This document shows, piece after piece, positions 1 to 16,526 of a stretch of DNA of 64,000 nucleotides. The stretch is taken from NCBI GenBank assembly GCA_016758965.1, contig JAEPRB010000074.1:62001-126000 (forward strand). Direction: 5' to 3'. Positions within the stretch are counted from its first letter, which is position 1, and each line of letters begins with the position of its first letter. Source of the stretch: Circinella minor. Lineage: Eukaryota > Mucoromycota > Mucoromycetes > Mucorales > Lichtheimiaceae. A program made the translations under genes and the position numbers. The notes below the pieces were generated by a model. The model saw only the letters and a program-made list of their open reading frames with translations. It was not told where the DNA came from and did no database searches.

Positions 1-268
1 CTAAAGAAAAATTGTATAATTATGAAAAAATGGAACAAGAACTTAAACTCAAGTAATAAAAAATGACTTTTATTAAATGTATTTAACAAATAGAAAACTA
101 ATGTATTTTTTTTTTAAAAAAAATAGGTTAAGTGAACTTAATGGAAAAGTAGAATCACAAGAAAGATTATTAATGGAAGCAGTTGCAGAAAGGATAACAA
201 AAAGTCAAGTACTTCGTCAAGAAGTAGAAAATCTTTCAAAACAATTTAAAAAAGATTTAGACTTTTAA
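1..268 (+). CDS. 3' end of a coiled-coil protein gene (partial, unrecognised)
   Basis: Two exons can be joined. The first runs from the window edge to 52; the second is 127-268. The intron 53-126 has GTAATA at the donor and a T-rich tract ending AATAG. The junction codon (AA + G) gives Lys and the frame stays open to a TAA at 266-268. The roughly 64 visible residues are very rich in Glu, Lys and Gln with heptad-like Leu spacing (for example ERLLMEAVAERITKSQVLRQ), so they form the C-terminal end of a coiled coil. The protein ends KKDLDF. Its N-terminus lies outside the window. I do not recognise the family, and a short helical tail is not enough to name a function. Confidence 0.7.
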
Positions 269-368
269 TACTATTATAATAAATGAATTGTATATCCCTA
301 TTTAAAAATAAATAATATTACAAAAATAAACCCTTTGAATTATGGATAGGGTAAATATGTGTGGATGA

Positions 369-1202
369 TTACATAAATTGAGCAGCAGTAGTAGGTGATC
401 CAAGATTTGCAAAAAATGGAACATTATGATGTAAAACTTGTTCTCCTATTGATAATTCTGTTCCTCCTTCTCGTTGTTTTTGTTGTTTTGAATAGGAATG
501 ATGCCATATCAATAATTCATTTTCTGGATTATCTAAAAGTAATCTATATCCTGGTAAACCTCGATATAACCAAGAATTTACTGGGTTACGCCAACACCAA
601 ATTGATGCTGAATTAAGTGTCGCAAACTCTTCAATTTCACCAATCATTCGATGATAACGTAATAACGGGACTACTCGACCATCACCACTTTTAATGATTC
701 TACTTGATACTTGACGATACCAATAACGACTTTTATTACGATAAGTTGACTTTTTTCTTATCGTTGTCGTATGTGTTAATTTATTATCATCATCCTTATT
801 ATCCTTATCTAATAATAATAAAGAAGCAGTTTTTCTTGGTGGTCGAACTTCGAGTAAAGAAAACATGCAAACTTCGGGTAAAAGTCGTTGTTGGTTGGAA
901 AGACTGATATGCAACATTGTCCACTCGTTATTCTTTGTACTCTTATCATTGTCTACACCTACAATGACTGGATCGCGTTGTCGAGTAGTTCTTCCAAGTA
1001 TGTAAAATACTTGTAGTTTATGGAATTGAGCATGGTTTAAAATATATTCGTTGCATTGGTGGTTAATCAAAGTAAGTTGACTACACCAACACATACTTTT
1101 ATTGGCTTGATCAGCAAGACGTTGACTTTCTTTAAGTTCTATTTCTATGCATTCGTCTAGAATTCGATATATTACATCCCATACAAGTGTTGTTTCATTC
1201 AT
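369..1202 (-). CDS. hypothetical protein, 277 aa, single exon
   Basis: An open frame runs from ATG at 1200-1202 to TAA at 369-371 without an intron, unusual here, where nearly every other gene is split. The product is basic and rich in Trp, Tyr and Arg. It has a hydrophilic Asp/Asn/Lys low-complexity stretch in the middle (around residues 132-145), then a Lys/Arg/Tyr-rich segment (TYRNKSRYWYRQ). The C-terminal third has several Trp residues (IWCWRNPVNSWLYRG, LIWHH) and looks folded. No signal peptide or membrane segment is visible. I do not recognise the family. Coding is supported by length, codon use like the neighbours and the clean start, but not by homology. It sits 191 bp downstream of the 3' end of the CDC5/CEF1 gene on the same strand. 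Confidence 0.65.
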   Translation of the reverse strand: MNETTLVWDVIYRILDECIEIELKESQRLADQANKSMCWCSQLTLINHQCNEYILNHAQFHKLQVFYILGRTTRQRDPVIVGVDNDKSTKNNEWTMLHISLSNQQRLLPEVCMFSLLEVRPPRKTASLLLLDKDNKDDDNKLTHTTTIRKKSTYRNKSRYWYRQVSSRIIKSGDGRVVPLLRYHRMIGEIEEFATLNSASIWCWRNPVNSWLYRGLPGYRLLLDNPENELLIWHHSYSKQQKQREGGTELSIGEQVLHHNVPFFANLGSPTTAAQFM

Positions 1203-1393
1203 TATCAGCGTATATTATTGTTATGCGTGAGTGAATAAAAAGGAAGAGAAAAGAAGAATAAATCGGCGTGCGAAATAATTGCATTAAGTGTTACCCCACA
1301 TGATAAAAAAAAAATGGATGACCTTAAAATATGTTTATTATAAAATGATATTTTAAATATTTTATGAATGAATGAATGAAAGAATGGATTTAA

Positions 1394-5175
<3,782 letters not shown>

Positions 5176-6504
5176 ATGCGGTTTCATATTTTAGGTACTG
5201 GTGCAGTTGGATGTCATACTGCATTTGATCTTGGATCACGTCATAATGTAACCCTCATCTTACGTTCTCAACGAGCTTTACAAGATTTTCGTAATCGACA
5301 AAGTGAAATTACATATCGACGTGTCAATGAATCAAATCCTGGGAGAAAAGGAGGGTTTAATACTATGATTGCTAATGGTGGAAGCAATGATAAATCAAAT
5401 AAATTTACTGGTATAATGGAAAATGTGATTGTGACTACAAAATCGCAACATGCGAAAGAAGCTGTTCAGTCTATCAAGTCGCATTTGTCACGCTCGAGTA
5501 CATTAGTGTTATTACAGGTATGTTTTTATTAAAAATTATATCAAGTGTACAATACGTAACACTTTTTTTTTGTTTATTATATCAAGATATCTAAATGATT
5601 TTGTTCATATCCTATCTATCTTTTTTTTTGTTCGGTATAAGAAACGAATATTAAGCATTTGATTTATTTTCACTATTTGTAAAAATTTAATTAGAACGGT
5701 ATGGGTGTAGCTGATGAATTACTTGAATCTATTTGGCCTACTCCAGAAGAACGTCTTCAATCACCTTCCATCATTCTCGGAGTAAATCGTCATGCTACTG
5801 TTAGAATGGAACCTTTTTCAGTTCAACATATTAGTGGATGGGATAATCCAGGTGATGGGTACTTTTTGGCAGCATTGCCTCGTCCAAACGCCTTTTCTTC
5901 TTTTCAAGCGGAGCAACAACATAAAAATCAAACAAATGCTGTGATGCAAGCGTTTAGTGAAATCCCTGGATTAAATTCAACTACTGTTGAATGGAATGAT
6001 TTACAGATACGTATGATGCGGAAATTAGTGGTTAATTGTGGTATGAATGCAGTGACTGGTATCTTGGAAAGTACAAACGGGGCAATGATTCGTAATCCAT
6101 ATGGTTCCAAGTTAATACGACAAGTATGTGAAGAATGTGCTCAAGTATTGACTGAATTAAATACTACTGCGGATGATCTTTATGAAATGGTTGAAAGTAC
6201 TGCTATTAAATCGAGCGAAACAAAGTGTACGGTAAGTATAAATGATATTTAAAAATGAAGTGAATATCTTGTCCCGGATATATCGTATACATAATTTAAC
6301 ATATTTTGAGAAAATAATCAACTATCATTTCTATTTAATTATGTATAGACCGTACAAGATATTCTGGCTAAGCGTCTTACTGAAATCGAATATATTAATG
6401 GTTATGTCATTCGTTTGGCAAAAGAACGAAATATTCCTGTACCAACAAATGAGTTTCTTGTATCTTTACTTCATGCTAAAGAACATCACATACATGCATC
6501 ATAA
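5176..6504 (+). CDS. PAN5: 2-dehydropantoate 2-reductase (ketopantoate reductase)
   Basis: Exons 5176-5517, 5695-6231 and 6349-6504 give 1035 nt, 344 aa. The N-terminus (MRFHILGTGAVGCHTAFDLG) is a Rossmann-fold dinucleotide site with the GxGAxG signature of the ApbA/PanE family. IVTTKSQHAKEA matches the conserved NADPH-domain TK motif. The second exon starts NGMGVADELLE, the conserved LQNGxG segment, joined across the first intron. RKLVVNCGMNAVTGI carries the conserved Lys and Asn residues at the start of the C-terminal helical domain. The third exon encodes the conserved end (YINGYVIRLAKERNIPVPTN). The enzyme reduces ketopantoate to pantoate with NADPH in pantothenate and CoA synthesis. Length is normal and no targeting signal is obvious, so it is probably cytosolic. 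Confidence 0.95.
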
Positions 6505-6992
6505 TTTTTATAGTAACTTAAAAAGCTCATTAGAATAATTTCATTTGTATAATAATTTACCTATAAAATATATATATATTATTTATGCCAGTAGTAATAA
6601 CATAGTTATACGTACTGAACCCATTAAAAATTCTTTTCCAAATATGTTAATTGGCACCATTTAAATTCTACGGTTTTGATATCCCCGCACGGCACTGACA
6701 TTTGTAAAGTACTTTTATATTAAGGTAGTAATATACAGTACTAGTTGAACAGAAAAAGCATGATCGTATTGTCGTCATGGGTAATAATTTTAATGATAAA
6801 TGTAGATCTTGAAAAATATAAATAAATCAATAAGATACTGAATTTTCTCACTCTCGTTGCAACATATATACTGGAATGTTACTGAACCGCCGCTAATAAT
6901 ATTATAGAATCTTTTAAATATAGAGCTTGATGTGAGTGAAACGGGGTAATACCACGCAATAATATGTATGTAATATGTAGTTGTAGTACGTA

Positions 6993-7108
6993 TAGGATTT
7001 CCAAAAAAATAATTTTGGCTTTTTTTATATCTAATTCAATGTCACTTTAAAAAATAATAATAGCTGTATTATATTTTGTATTATGAAATTTACTTTTTGG
7101 AAATCCCG
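6993..7108. repeat. small inverted-repeat element, possible 116-bp MITE
   Basis: The left end reads TAGGATTTCCAAAAAAA and the right end, read on the opposite strand, CGGGATTTCCAAAAAG. The two arms therefore pair over about 15 bases with few mismatches. A TA dinucleotide flanks each side (6991-6992 and 7109-7110), the pattern left by Tc1/mariner-type insertion. The interior is AT-rich and non-coding. A chance stem-loop in AT-rich DNA is the main alternative. Confidence 0.35.
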
Positions 7109-9685
7109 TATTTTGGTTATGAAAACAAAAAGGAGAATTAGGCCGCGCTTACACAATATTTCGACTTTACATCATAGAAAGCTAAATCTATAAATAGCGG
7201 TACCGATTCATATAGCACAAGAGCGGAAATTATTTCACTTGTTACTTCAGACATTCTAAAGTAGATCACATGTAAGCTTTGTATTTATAATAGTTTTTAA
7301 GAACTCTTGAGCAGTTGCAATACTATCCACACATGTAGTATTAAACTGTCAACACCCTTTTCTTTCCTTTTTTTTTTTTTTTTTTTGACTCAGTTATAGT
7401 AAACTTTATTTCGGGATTCTTTAAAAAAAGCAATAAGTTTATTTTATTCGAAAAGTTATGAATAAATATCCTGCTGGTCATGTGGACTTGGAAAACTTAA
7501 CGATAATGTATATTCTATTAATGCTAGAAACAGGGTTCTTATAATATTATTATGTAGACGGCTGGTTTCATTTTTTCCCGGTTTCATTTTAGTACACAGT
7601 TATTACGGTGCTGCGCATTACTGAAAAAATATATGATTTATTAACAAGCTGAAAATATCGTTGTGACTCATCATAGAGCTATTTTACCTGATTCGCTGGA
7701 AGCGATGAGGGTTTTAGGCCCATGAAACATGAATGCATAAAATGTTATAGAAGCTTTTTCTTCTTGTACAACCCATGATGGCTTAGCGCGATTAAGTTCT
7801 TTAATTGATCTTCCTAATTAGGAAACTTAGATTATCTTGCATTATTTGACCAAGGATATTTATGTGTCAAAAAAACGGGGTTTTTTTAATAACGTTAATA
7901 AAAACAATTTAAAGCAGTTATAACATTACATTTTTGTATACAGATATCGATCAGCAAATATATATATATATATATGTACGTAAGCGTGAAAATTGACAAG
8001 TCAAAAATAAAGATATTATTATTATCGTAATAGGTCTCTCAAGCATAGCAGCAAACAATGATGTTTTCTTCTTCAAGCTATATTTCCCATAGTACGTAAC
8101 AGGAATATGACAAAAAAAAAAACAAAAATCATATACCATAAATATTATTGTAATTATTATTTTTACCATATTGTATGTCGAAATAATTATTATATATAAC
8201 ACGTTTGTAATAAAAGCCGTTAAATAACTGTTGTTTGAAGAAAAGAAGCACTACAGATAAAGATGAAGAGAGGCAAGAGCTATCAGTACGAATGTTTTGG
8301 ATGTACATAAAATCTTGCGTTTTTTTGGAATATAATGAGTAAAAGTTTTATAAATTATGATATGCAAGATTTTTTCAGTCATACAGCAAAACACGTCAAA
8401 ATAAAAAAAATAATACACTAAAAGTTCGAACAATTATTTGAATATAAAGGAAAAAAAGTGGTATTTATATTGAGACTAACCTTAATATGTAATCATTCCT
8501 CCAAAGCCAATATCAGTATCGAAGACTAATGTATTCTAGAATAATCGAACAATCTTACAACGAGAGTAATCATAACAGGTTAGAGACACGTATAAGAAGA
8601 ATATAAGCGTGAGATATTTGATGTCAGTTTCTAAGTTATTTTAATAAGTTAGATCTTATATGCTAATTCTAAGTGTATGGATAGATGGGAATACATGATT
8701 CTGTAGAAATATAAAATGAGAAAAATTAAAAGCTTACTAACGTAAAGAAAAGAGTTCAGTCAATACAGGTATGTGTTTGAGTCGCCATTATTTTTACTTT
8801 TTAGATATTAATTAGATTGATAACAACTTGTTTTTTTTTGTTAGAAAAAAGAAACAAAACGTGAAAAAAATGTAACGTGAGATGATGTACCCCGCAATTT
8901 TATATTTTTAATTGGCTACATAGTGACATAATTGAAGCTCGGTTATAACAATTCATTCAACTCGATACGTATTATCATAGTAGTAGTTATACTTATTAAA
9001 TGACAAACTTATCATAATTTATATAGACGAAAAAAAAAAACTACATGATCTTTATCACATAATAATTACATCCCTTGGAAAAGCAAACCCATTTTGGAAT
9101 CATTTGCAGCAAGGTTTTCTAGTAAAGATAGGTTTGGTTTTTTTTCAGATGATTAAATATTAAGATTTAGAAAAAAAAACAGGGTTACGTCAAAATGGTA
9201 TAGCTCTGAGAGGGAATTACAAGATAAAAACTCATGCTGATCTTAAGGATGAATAATCAAAATCTCCGATCTTGTATTCGTTGCCCATATATGGTAATCG
9301 TAGTGAGATGTTCCAAACATCAGAAATAAAATCAGATTTTGCATGTGCTGTTTCCTGAGTATATTATTATAGATACTGTATTTACATATACTGTTGAGTG
9401 AAATAGAATTAAAGAAAAAAACGCAACAAATAAATTTTTACTGCTGTTAATAATATGTGATTGTTTTTTTTTTCTAACATATTATAGATTGATGGAATGT
9501 TTCAATTTTCTTAAATAATATTTGTTTCTTTTTTTTTTTTTGGAAGATTAAAGAAAATTTAAGTAGAAGACGATCAAAAAAATTAAGCGCCAAGTTTACC
9601 GATATGGAAACATCATCTAGTTTTTTTAACCCCCTGGTTGTGCAAAGATAATCTTTGAGCTCAAAGAATGGTTAAAAAAATCAGA

Positions 9686-9692
9686 TATAAAA
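9686..9692 (+). promoter_or_regulatory. TATA box of the homocitrate synthase gene
   Basis: TATAAAA occurs 116 bp upstream of the ATG at 9808. The space between it and the ATG is pyrimidine-rich with a poly-T run, a typical fungal core promoter and leader. Confidence 0.45.
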
Positions 9693-9807
9693 GGAGAGAT
9701 CATTTTCCACTTAATTCTAGTTTTTTTTTTGCAACATAATATTAACATCGTTTTCATATTCGTTTTTCCTTATTAAACATATCTAAAACATAACAAAATT
9801 CATTATA

Positions 9808-11212
9808 ATGGCTCCACCAAGAGATACACCCATGAACGACAACAGCCCTGATCGTCCACGCGAACCCATTGTTTCGCCTTATATGCCTAGATATCCTGAC
9901 CCAATGTCTAATATCTCCAACTTCAAAATTATTGAAACCACATTACGAGGTAAGAAGAAATTACTTGATATTATTATTATTAGTTATTATATTTAAATAT
10001 CTATATACTTACAGTTTCATTTTTATTTTTTATTCTTCATCAGAGGGCGAACAATTTGCTAATGCCTTTTTCGATACCAAGACCAAAGTTGAAATTGCCA
10101 AGTCCTTGGACGCTATTGGTGTTGACTACATCGAACTTACTTCACCCGCTGCTTCTGAACAATCCCGCAACGATTGTCGTGTTATTTCCAGCCTTGGATT
10201 AAAAGCTAAAGTTTTAACTCACGTTCGTTGTCATATGGATGACGTTAAGCTTGCCATTGATACTGGTGTCGATGGTGTCAACGTCGTTATGGGTACTTCC
10301 AAATATCTTCGTGAATTCTCCCATGGCAAGAGCATGGAATACATTACTCAACGTGCTATTGAAGTTATTGAATTTGTCAAGAGCAAGGGTCTTGAAGTCC
10401 GTTTCTCTACTGAGGATTCTTTCCGTTCTGATTTGGTTGACTTGCTTGCTATCTACAAAGCCGTTGATAAAGTAGGTGTCCATCGTGTTGGTATTGCTGA
10501 TACTGTTGGTTGTGCTGATCCTCGTCAAGTGTACGAATTCGTCAAGACTTTACGTAGTGTTGTTAACTGTGATATTGAATGTCACTTCCACAACGACACT
10601 GGCTGTGCCATCGCAAATGCGTACACTGCTCTTGAAGCTGGTGCTACTCACATTGATACCACCGTCCTTGGTATTGGTGAACGTAATGGTATTACACCTC
10701 TTGGTGGCTTATTAGCTCGTATGTACACTGCTGATCGTGCTTATGTCATGAACAAGTACGATTTGCCCCAAATTCGGGATGTTGAAAATTTGGTCGCTGA
10801 CAACGTTGATGTTAATGTTCCATTCAACAACTACATTACCGGTTTCTGCGCTTTCACTCACAAAGCTGGTATCCACGCCAAGGCAATTCTTAACAACCCA
10901 TCCACATACGAAATCTTGAAGCCTGAAGATTTTGGTGTTTCTCGATATGTCAGTATTGGTCATCGATTAACCGGTTGGAACGCTGTCAAGAACCGAATAG
11001 AACAATTGCAATTGAATGATTTGAACGATGACGACGCTAAAACTGTCACACAAAAAATTAAGGAATTGGCAGATATCCGTCCATTAAATCTTGATAACGT
11101 AGACATGTTGTTGCGAAGATACCATACAGCCAAGAAGACTTCTACACATATCGATATTCTTCATGGCATCAATAATCCAGATCAATTGGAGATTGCAACA
11201 GCTGCTGCTTAA
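9808..11212 (+). CDS. LYS20: homocitrate synthase (first step of fungal lysine synthesis)
   Basis: Exons 9808-9949 and 10044-11212 give 1311 nt, 436 aa. The enzyme condenses acetyl-CoA with 2-oxoglutarate to start the alpha-aminoadipate pathway. After a Pro-rich N-terminus, the TIM-barrel begins [20 protein letters not shown]; Arg47 and Glu48 are the conserved active-site pair, and the intron splits the Glu codon. [15 protein letters not shown] holds the two metal-binding His residues (about 228 and 230). [14 protein letters not shown] is the conserved C-terminal motif of the HMGL-like family. No mitochondrial presequence and no peroxisomal SKL-type tail (it ends IATAAA) are seen. Codon use is C-richer than in the neighbours (many AAC, GTC, TCC codons), as expected for a highly expressed gene. 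Confidence 0.97.
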
Positions 11213-11875
11213 GTAAAATCGATCCATCACACAAAATTTTTTACACATGTATATCTCATCTGCCATTCTATCTCCTGTCATTCAATTCCTTCTCCGTCAT
11301 CATTTCTTTTTTTTTTTTTTTACCGTCGCATATTCCATTTCATCACATTCAAAGTTACCGCATATCATCTATAACACTTTCTTATTCTTTTTGTACACAT
11401 TTTGCTTTTTAATTTCTCTTATTTTTTCTCTTTTTGCATACCATTTGTTTTATTTAATATCAAAAAAAAAAGTTTATCGTAATAAATCACTATTTATCAT
11501 ATCTGTACAGATTAACAAAAAAAAATTTCGAAACTTAATATCCATCTATTGTTCTTATTGTTTTTATTTTTATTGTTGAAATGTATTATGATACTCATGT
11601 AATATCTACTGTATATTGAAGTTAGATTTTTCACACGACTGAAAAATAATGTGACAATACCTAGTATAAATAATATTCTATTACTCACTAACCTGAAATT
11701 CCGTTTACGTTGTTACCATATATACACTTAATTCCTGCAAACAAGACATAGACTTGCATATACATAGCAACATTTTTGATTTGTTGAAAAATTCTTTTAT
11801 ATATTATCATTTTTCTATGTACAGGTTGACAAAACACAGAAATTCAAACTACTATTTAAAAAACTAAAATTTAAC
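11213..11875. other. convergent 3' intergenic region
   Basis: About 660 bp lies between the 3' ends of the homocitrate synthase and C1-THF synthase genes. It is T-rich on the plus strand with several poly-A and poly-T runs, consistent with two 3' UTRs. I see no gene. Confidence 0.5.
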
Positions 11876-14800
11876 TTAGAAAAGACCAACAACGTTTCCT
11901 TCATCATCGAGATCGACATCAAAGAAACAAGGGCGGGTAGGCAAACCAGGCATAGTTTGCATAGTACCGACTAAGGGGTAAAGGAAACCGGCACCAACCG
12001 AGGCACGAATATCCCGAATGGGTACAGTAAAACCAGTGGGAACACCCTTCAATGCACCATCATGACTGAAACTGTATTGAGTTTTAGCCATACAGATAGG
12101 AAGTGAGCTAAAACCTTGTTTGGTATATGTTTCAATTTTGTTCTTTGCAAGGTCACTAAGCTCAATACCATCAGCGCCGTAGATTTCCTTACAAATAGTT
12201 TCAATCTTCTTTTCAATAGGTTGATCAAGATCATACAAGTATTTAAATTCCTTTTCCTTTTCACACGCCTCAATCACAGCTTTCCCGAGATCAACAGCAC
12301 CTAAACCACCACGAGCCCAATGATCACATGCAACAGCGTCGTCTGCACCAGCAGCCAAAGACAATTTACGGATCAATTCCATTTCGGCATCAGTATCGGA
12401 TCTAAAGAGCATATAGTAGTATCGGGTTAGCCCACGAAAAAAAATACATCCAACTGTTATAAACTACATATATAACTTACGTGAATCGGTTGATGGCTAC
12501 AAGAACAGAAATACCAAACTTCTTTGCATTTTCAATATGCTTGACTAAGTTAGCACAGCCCTTTTCCAAGAATTCAAGATTCTCTTCAGTGTAAGCATCA
12601 GGAAGAGGTTTACCAGCAACGACCTCAGGAGCGCCACCATGCATCTTGAGTGCACGGACAGTAGCAACAATGACAACAGCATCAGGCACCAAGCCAGAAA
12701 CACGGCACTTAATATCAAAGAATTTTTCCATACCCATATCAGCTCCAAAACCAGCTTCTGTAACAACGTATCCAGCTTCCATTTCAGGTTCAGTGCCAGC
12801 AAGTTTAAGTGCGACCTTGTCAGCAAGAACGGATGAGTTGCCATGAGCAATGTTAGCGAAGGGACCAGCATGGACAAGTACAGGAGTGCCTTCCAATGTT
12901 TGCATCAAGTTTGGTTTAATAGCATCCTTCATGAGAACAGTCAAAGCACCACCAATACCGAGATCGTCGGCAGTAATAGGTTCGCCACTCTTAGAGCTTG
13001 CAACGACCATGTTACCAAGACGTTGACGCATATCCTTAAGATCAGTAGCAAGTGCCAAAACAGCCATAACTTCACTAGCAACAGAAATATCATAGCCAGT
13101 GACACGTTCTTGACCCTTTTCAGTGGGATTTTGACCAACGGTGATCTTACGCAAGAAACGATCATTGACATCTACAACACGTTGCCAAGTGATGGTTTCG
13201 GGATCGATATCAAGGCGAGCGAAACGTGCAATTTCTTCTTCAGTAAGTTCTGCAGGGTCAGTCTTGTTGATACCCAATTTCTAAATATATTAATTTAATC
13301 AGTAAGTAAAAATGAAATAAATAAATTTAATTTATATCCATATTGTCCCACGAACAATCCTGTTTCTAATTTTTTTGGGATTCTTACTTGAAGACGTTTC
13401 AACATAACAGGGGCAAATGTTCTAACACCTTTCTTTGCAGGACACAAACGGTTGAACAAAGCCTTGTTTGTTTGTGTATTTTCGTGGAACATACGTGCAT
13501 CAAGGGCAGCAGCTAAGGTTAGTTTCCCCATGTTAATAATTATAAACCTCAAATTATTCTATAATCTTGTTTTCTCCTTACGAATAAAAAAAAGGCTTAC
13601 CAAGCAAATTATTAGAAGCAGTAACAGCATGAATATCACCAGTTAAATGTAAATTAAATTCATCCATGGGAATAACTTGAGAATAACCGCCACCGGCAGC
13701 ACCACCCTTAATACCAAAGGTTGGACCTTGGGATGGTTGACGAACACAAGCGAATGCGACCTTATTTAAATGGGCACCCAATGCTTGAACTAAACCAATA
13801 GTAGTAGTAGATTTACCTTCACCCAAAGGAGTAGGCGTGATACCAGTGACAACAATATAACGACCATCCTTACGGTGCTCAAGGCGCTTCAGTACATCCA
13901 ATCCAATTTTAGCTTTGTTGGAACCATACAATTCAAATTCACCATTACTTAAACCAAGTTCACGGCAAACAGTTTCAATGTGCTTAGGCGTTTGTTCTTT
14001 AGCAATTTCAATATCACTAGGAACAGGTGTCTTTAATTCGAGTGGAAGAGGTGAGAACTTGCGCTCACGGCTCAAATCAAACCAGCGCTTGGCACTAGCA
14101 AATGTGTTTTCCATCAGCATGGCAACTGTCATTGGACCCACACCTCCAGGTACTGGAGTAATTGCGCTAGCAACTTCAGCAGCCTTATTATATTCTACAT
14201 CACCCACCCAGCGCATACCTGACTTTTTAGTAGAATCTAGTTGCAGGAACAAACCCGACCATGAAAGAAAAAAAAATAAGTACGTTCCAAAAATGATCCG
14301 CCCCTCTCCTATCCTCATATCTTTAAACAATTAAATTGTATGTATGTACCTGGAACACCATTAGTACCGACATCAATAACAACAGCACCAGGCTTGACCC
14401 AGTCACCTTTGACAAATTCGGTTTTACCGATAGCAACGACGAGAATATCGGCTTCTCTAACCTAATACATAATATATATGTATTTCCAGCTACAAATTCA
14501 GTTATAGTTTCAATTATACACGAAAAAAGACCGGGCGAGTACTTACGATGTTTTCTACATTTTGAGTTCTAGAGTGACACAAGGTAACAGTTGCATCTTC
14601 GGCCGTGAGAAGAGTTGCAACAGGTGCACCCTAAAATAATTTTATAACATACACACATGTAATGTACATATGACCAATTAATAAACAACTTTGCATTACT
14701 TTTTCTTTTTCGTTTTCAGAAAACAAGGAAGAAACTTTACCACAATATCACTACGACCTAAAACAACAGCACGCTTTCCACTAATTTCAATACCGGTAGA

Positions 14801-15569
14801 ATGAAGTAATGTAATAATACCCTTGGGTGTACAAGGTAAAAATAAAGGTTCAGCCGATTTCTTGGCCATGTTACCAATGTTGATGGTATGGAAACTTTTT
14901 TTTTTTAAAAAAAACAAGTTAATTTTCAATAATTCCCATCCCCTGTGCACTATCATAACAAACTATATGGGATTATTTTATTTACCCATCAACATCCTTT
15001 TGATAATCAATAGCTTCAACAACAGAAGCCTCGTCAATATGAGAAGGTAAAGGCATTTGAACCAAAATGCCGTGGATACGATAATCATCATTTAGTGCTC
15101 GAACTTTTTCTAATAATTCTGCTTGAGATACTGTTTCAGGTAATTTTTGTAAGGTAAAATCGATGCCAGCCTAAATGATCCATTAAAAGATACAATATAT
15201 CAGTTGGATCTCTTTTAACCTACAAGTTTATCTTTTTTTTTTCAAAAAGACAATTTACCTCCTTAGCAGCGCGTTCTTTCATACGAATATAGACTGCCGA
15301 GTCATCGCGAGTACCGACTTGAACAATGGCAAGGTGAGGTTTGAAATGAGGAAATTTGGCTTTGGTTTCAGCAATCTTAGTTTTAACGTCGGCACGGACA
15401 GACCTGTAATGAGAATTAAAGATAAGGATAAAGAAGAAATGACGTGAGTAAAAAGGAAGCTATTAAATGTTTAGAATATGACAGTCGTGAATTGGCAACA
15501 ATAGCTGTTTGACATGAGAACGATACATTACTGCGCAACTGCTTTTCCGTCAATAATAGAGGCAGGCAT
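11876..15569 (-). CDS. ADE3: C1-tetrahydrofolate synthase, cytosolic trifunctional
   Basis: Ten minus-strand exons: 15569-15532, 15403-15259, 15170-14986, 14894-14741, 14630-14547, 14461-14350, 14236-13601, 13512-13388, 13280-12481 and 12401-11876. They give 2805 nt, 934 aa, close to human MTHFD1. The first 300 residues are the methylenetetrahydrofolate dehydrogenase/cyclohydrolase domain: [18 protein letters not shown] contains Tyr51 and the catalytic Lys55; GILVQMPLP and VVLGRSDIV follow, then [11 protein letters not shown]. From about residue 310 comes the formate-tetrahydrofolate ligase domain, with an ATP-binding loop [13 protein letters not shown] (about 373-385), [19 protein letters not shown] and [15 protein letters not shown]. 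There is no presequence, so this is the cytosolic isoform that supplies one-carbon units for purines and methionine. The first exon codes for only 12 full codons. Confidence 0.97.
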
Positions 15570-16526
15570 TATTCTTCTTGTAAGTGTAGTTGTATATAAC
15601 CGTGTTGCTGGTGAACGAACAAAGCGAGAGAATAAGAGTGTGGAAAGTGGACGAGAACTGAGTACACCAAGTAGCATGTGTTTTTTTTTTCTACACGCTC
15701 ACAGCAATTTTACACGGCGGAATAGAGTTTTTTTTCCCTCTCAAACAAAAGATCTCACCTCAGTGGTGCAAGAAGGGATCTCCGCAGGATGTAACTTACA
15801 GTTTATAGTAATAGTTATGAACTAACCGATTACAGTGGTAAATAAAGCAACTGATTTTATTTGTTACTAGTTTTATATTCTTATGCTTAGTATGCATTAA
15901 GCACGAATCAAATTATATATTCGATCAACAATAAACCAATAATTCATTATTAATGAACAATGAGCGCTTATAATATGATGGGATAAAAGATTACTGCTAC
16001 ACTAAAATTAATTACGTTTCTATTAAATAATTGTTCTTCTGATAAGACAGTGGGAAAGAATCTTAAAAAAACTAATTCTATTTATTACAAGGTTCATAGC
16101 TCGGTGATACATGTATACATTTCAATCGTATATTTTTATTATCAATAAAAGATACTCTACGTGAGTATTTATATTAAGGTATGCATCGGGATATATTTTA
16201 ATATTTAACTTTTATACTATTACGTTTTCAGCATTTGTATTTGTCGAATAACCAAAGAGCTCAACAACAAGGCTCCTATAAAGAAGAAAATCACTACTAT
16301 GTGTATATTAGTGATTATATTTTTCTACACAACAATTAATCAAAAAAAAATTTTTTTTATTCAATCCATCAGTTTGCGGAATACAGTATCTGCTGAAAAG
16401 TGTAGTTCTAATTTTTTATTCATAGCAGTTGCTGTTACGAACAAAGTCGTTGAGTCGCATCTGTTTTTTTTACATTATTTACCAACGCCAGGCATAAAAG
16501 AAAACGAGCGTAGTAGAAAAACGAGC
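15570..16526. other. upstream region of the C1-THF synthase gene, no further gene seen
   Basis: About 950 bp of AT-rich DNA. The part next to the ATG at 15569 must hold the ADE3-type promoter. Plus-strand frames here are short, overlap the 5' end of the minus-strand gene, and show no family features. Confidence 0.4.

Larger units (their letters stand above)
6505..9807. other. 3.3-kb gene-free AT-rich region
   Basis: No open frame longer than about 85 codons and no recognisable exon series is present on either strand. I see only short dinucleotide runs (for example TA repeats at 7959-7975), poly-A/T tracts, and a small inverted repeat at 6993-7108 listed separately. The right end is the homocitrate synthase promoter. 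Confidence 0.5.

Noticed and set aside
12545..13298. Several frames overlapping the C1-THF synthase on both strands
   Set aside because: They are shadows of the real minus-strand exons, whose motifs and splice phases are fully consistent.
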